Below are positions 63,285-64,000 of a DNA stretch of 64,000 nucleotides, piece by piece; within the stretch, counting starts at the first letter, position 1; every line of letters begins with the position of its first letter. This DNA comes from Martinezella tropici. GTDB taxonomy: Bacteria > Pseudomonadota > Alphaproteobacteria > Rhizobiales > Rhizobiaceae. Made by a program: the position numbers and the translations under genes. Location of the stretch: contig JUHI01000001.1 in the NCBI GenBank assembly GCA_000799755.1, positions 620,001 to 684,000 of the forward strand, read 5' to 3'. A model generated the notes under the pieces. It ran no database searches, was not told where the DNA came from, and was given only the letters and a program-made list of their open reading frames with translations.

Positions 63285-63962
63285 TTGGATATTCGGTTCG
63301 ACAATGCCGGCGTCAATTACGGCGCGCGTACTGCGCTGTCGCCGCTCAGCCTGACGCTTCGGGAGCGCCGCATCGGCGTGATCGGCCTCAACGGTTCCGG
63401 CAAGACGACCTTTGCACGGTTGATCAACGGGCTCGTCAAGCCAACGACGGGGCGCGTCACCGTCAATGACCTCGACACGGTCAGCGATGCCGCCAAGGTG
63501 CTTGGCAAGGTCGGCTATATCTTCCAGTCGCCGCAGAACCAGATCATCCTGCCTATCGTGCGCGACGACATCGCCTATGGGCTGAAAGCGCGCGGATACG
63601 ACAAGGCGAAGATCAATGCAGCGGTCGAAGGCGTTCTCGGGCGCTTCGGCGCCAGCCATCTCGGTTCGCGGCGCGCGCATGAGCTTTCCGGCGGCGAGTT
63701 GCAGATGGCGGCCCTCTGCTCGGTGCTGGTAACGGGTCCCGACATCCTCATTCTCGACGAGCCAACCAACCAGCTCGATCTGAAGAACCGGGCGCTGGTG
63801 CAGAAGACCGTCATGGGCCTGCCGGAAAGCGTCATCGTCATCAGCCATGATCTGCCGCTGCTCGAGGATTTCGAGCGGGTGCTGCTGTTCGATCAGGGTC
63901 GGCTCCTCGCCGATGCGCCCGCGGGGGAAGCGATTGCGCGTTACAGGGAGCTGGCCGCCTGA
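63285..63962 (+). CDS. bioM: Biotin transporter energizing ATPase BioM
   Basis: The ATPase of the BioMNY energy-coupling-factor biotin importer of rhizobia. The 225-residue product has Walker A GLNGSGKTT, a Q-loop FQSPQNQI, signature LSGGELQMA, and Walker B ILILDEPTNQLDL with the switch His in VISHD. It starts with TTG at 63285 after AGGAAAG. Its stop overlaps the next start (TGATG), so it is coupled to bioN. I saw no BioR-type box in the short upstream gap. Confidence 0.92.
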   Translation: MDIRFDNAGVNYGARTALSPLSLTLRERRIGVIGLNGSGKTTFARLINGLVKPTTGRVTVNDLDTVSDAAKVLGKVGYIFQSPQNQIILPIVRDDIAYGLKARGYDKAKINAAVEGVLGRFGASHLGSRRAHELSGGELQMAALCSVLVTGPDILILDEPTNQLDLKNRALVQKTVMGLPESVIVISHDLPLLEDFERVLLFDQGRLLADAPAGEAIARYRELAA

Positions 63963-64000
63963 TGCAGACATTGCATGTCGATGTCGATACCTGGCTGCAT
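63962..64000 (+). CDS. bioN: BioN-like energy-coupling-factor transmembrane protein (cut by window edge)
   Basis: Only 13 codons are visible (MQTLHVDVDTWLH), overlapping the bioM stop by one base in TGATG. The identity is inferred from position in the bioMN(Y) arrangement; the protein itself is not seen. Confidence 0.6.
   Translation, partial: MQTLHVDVDTWLH

Overview
The window is chromosomal sequence from an alphaproteobacterium of the Rhizobiaceae, most likely a Rhizobium species. Evidence: high GC with dense, short-spaced genes; a CcrM-type adenine methylase; rhizobial markers (IalB, DUF1344, a BioM-type biotin ATPase, CtaG/CoxF-type oxidase assembly genes); and mosaic palindromic intergenic repeats of rhizobial style. 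I see no rRNA, tRNA, CRISPR array, prophage or insertion sequence. It is a core-genome stretch with small accessory insertions.

Layout. 1-9.1 kb (minus): ppdK cut by the left edge, a CorC/HlyC-type membrane protein, smc, a DsbA-like thioredoxin and a DUF721/DciA-like protein. 9.2-12.5 kb: mutY, a HAD hydrolase and a SnoaL-like protein, converging on ccrM. 12.7-16.6 kb: a NIPSNAP/ABM pair divergent from an ArsR-type regulator, a GntR regulator, a second HAD hydrolase and a lipoprotein. 16.9-23.2 kb (plus): thrC, an M16 peptidase, a GNAT, and a membrane PAS-GGDEF-EAL protein with a degenerate GGDEF motif and an intact EAL site. 23.2-27.3 kb: zinc-ribbon metallopeptidase, CsbD, YqgE, a DsbD-N-like protein, a peroxiredoxin and a glyoxalase-fold protein. 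27.5-30.2 kb: a zinc ABC transporter operon (AztABC-like) with a Zur-like box and a 42-codon membrane ORF at its head. 30.2-35.6 kb: accessory enzymes and regulators (Dabb, SDR, MocR, azoreductase, GNATs, YiiX-like).

35.7-46.3 kb (minus) is the conserved block transcribed as ctaC-ctaD-ctaB-CoxF-ctaG-ctaE, then DUF983-SURF1, then ispH-thrB-rnhA. It encodes aa3 cytochrome oxidase with its heme and copper assembly factors, plus terpenoid, threonine and RNase H functions. A P-loop phosphotransferase-like gene and a DUF4440 gene sit between ctaE and DUF983. 46.6-53 kb: ialB, tldD, a MazG-like protein, a DacA-type carboxypeptidase with SPOR domain, a polysaccharide deacetylase, pdxH and a lipoprotein. 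53.3-59 kb (plus): J-domain protein, fabI, a histidine phosphatase, aroC and ribBA. 59.2-64 kb: argG divergent from an Lrp/AsnC regulator across a perfect palindrome, a GNAT, a duplicated ribBA tail with its flanking repeat, a YcaQ-family protein, and bioM-bioN cut by the right edge.

I found no clearly new multi-gene system. The items most worth a second look are the small membrane ORF coupled to the zinc transporter, the duplicated ribBA 3' end travelling with a repeat, the RibBA protein whose RibA half lacks its zinc cysteines, the accessory insertion in the cytochrome oxidase block, the CtrA-like box before ccrM, and the palindrome between argG and the Lrp gene. Start sites, motifs and hairpins were assigned by eye; no database search was run.
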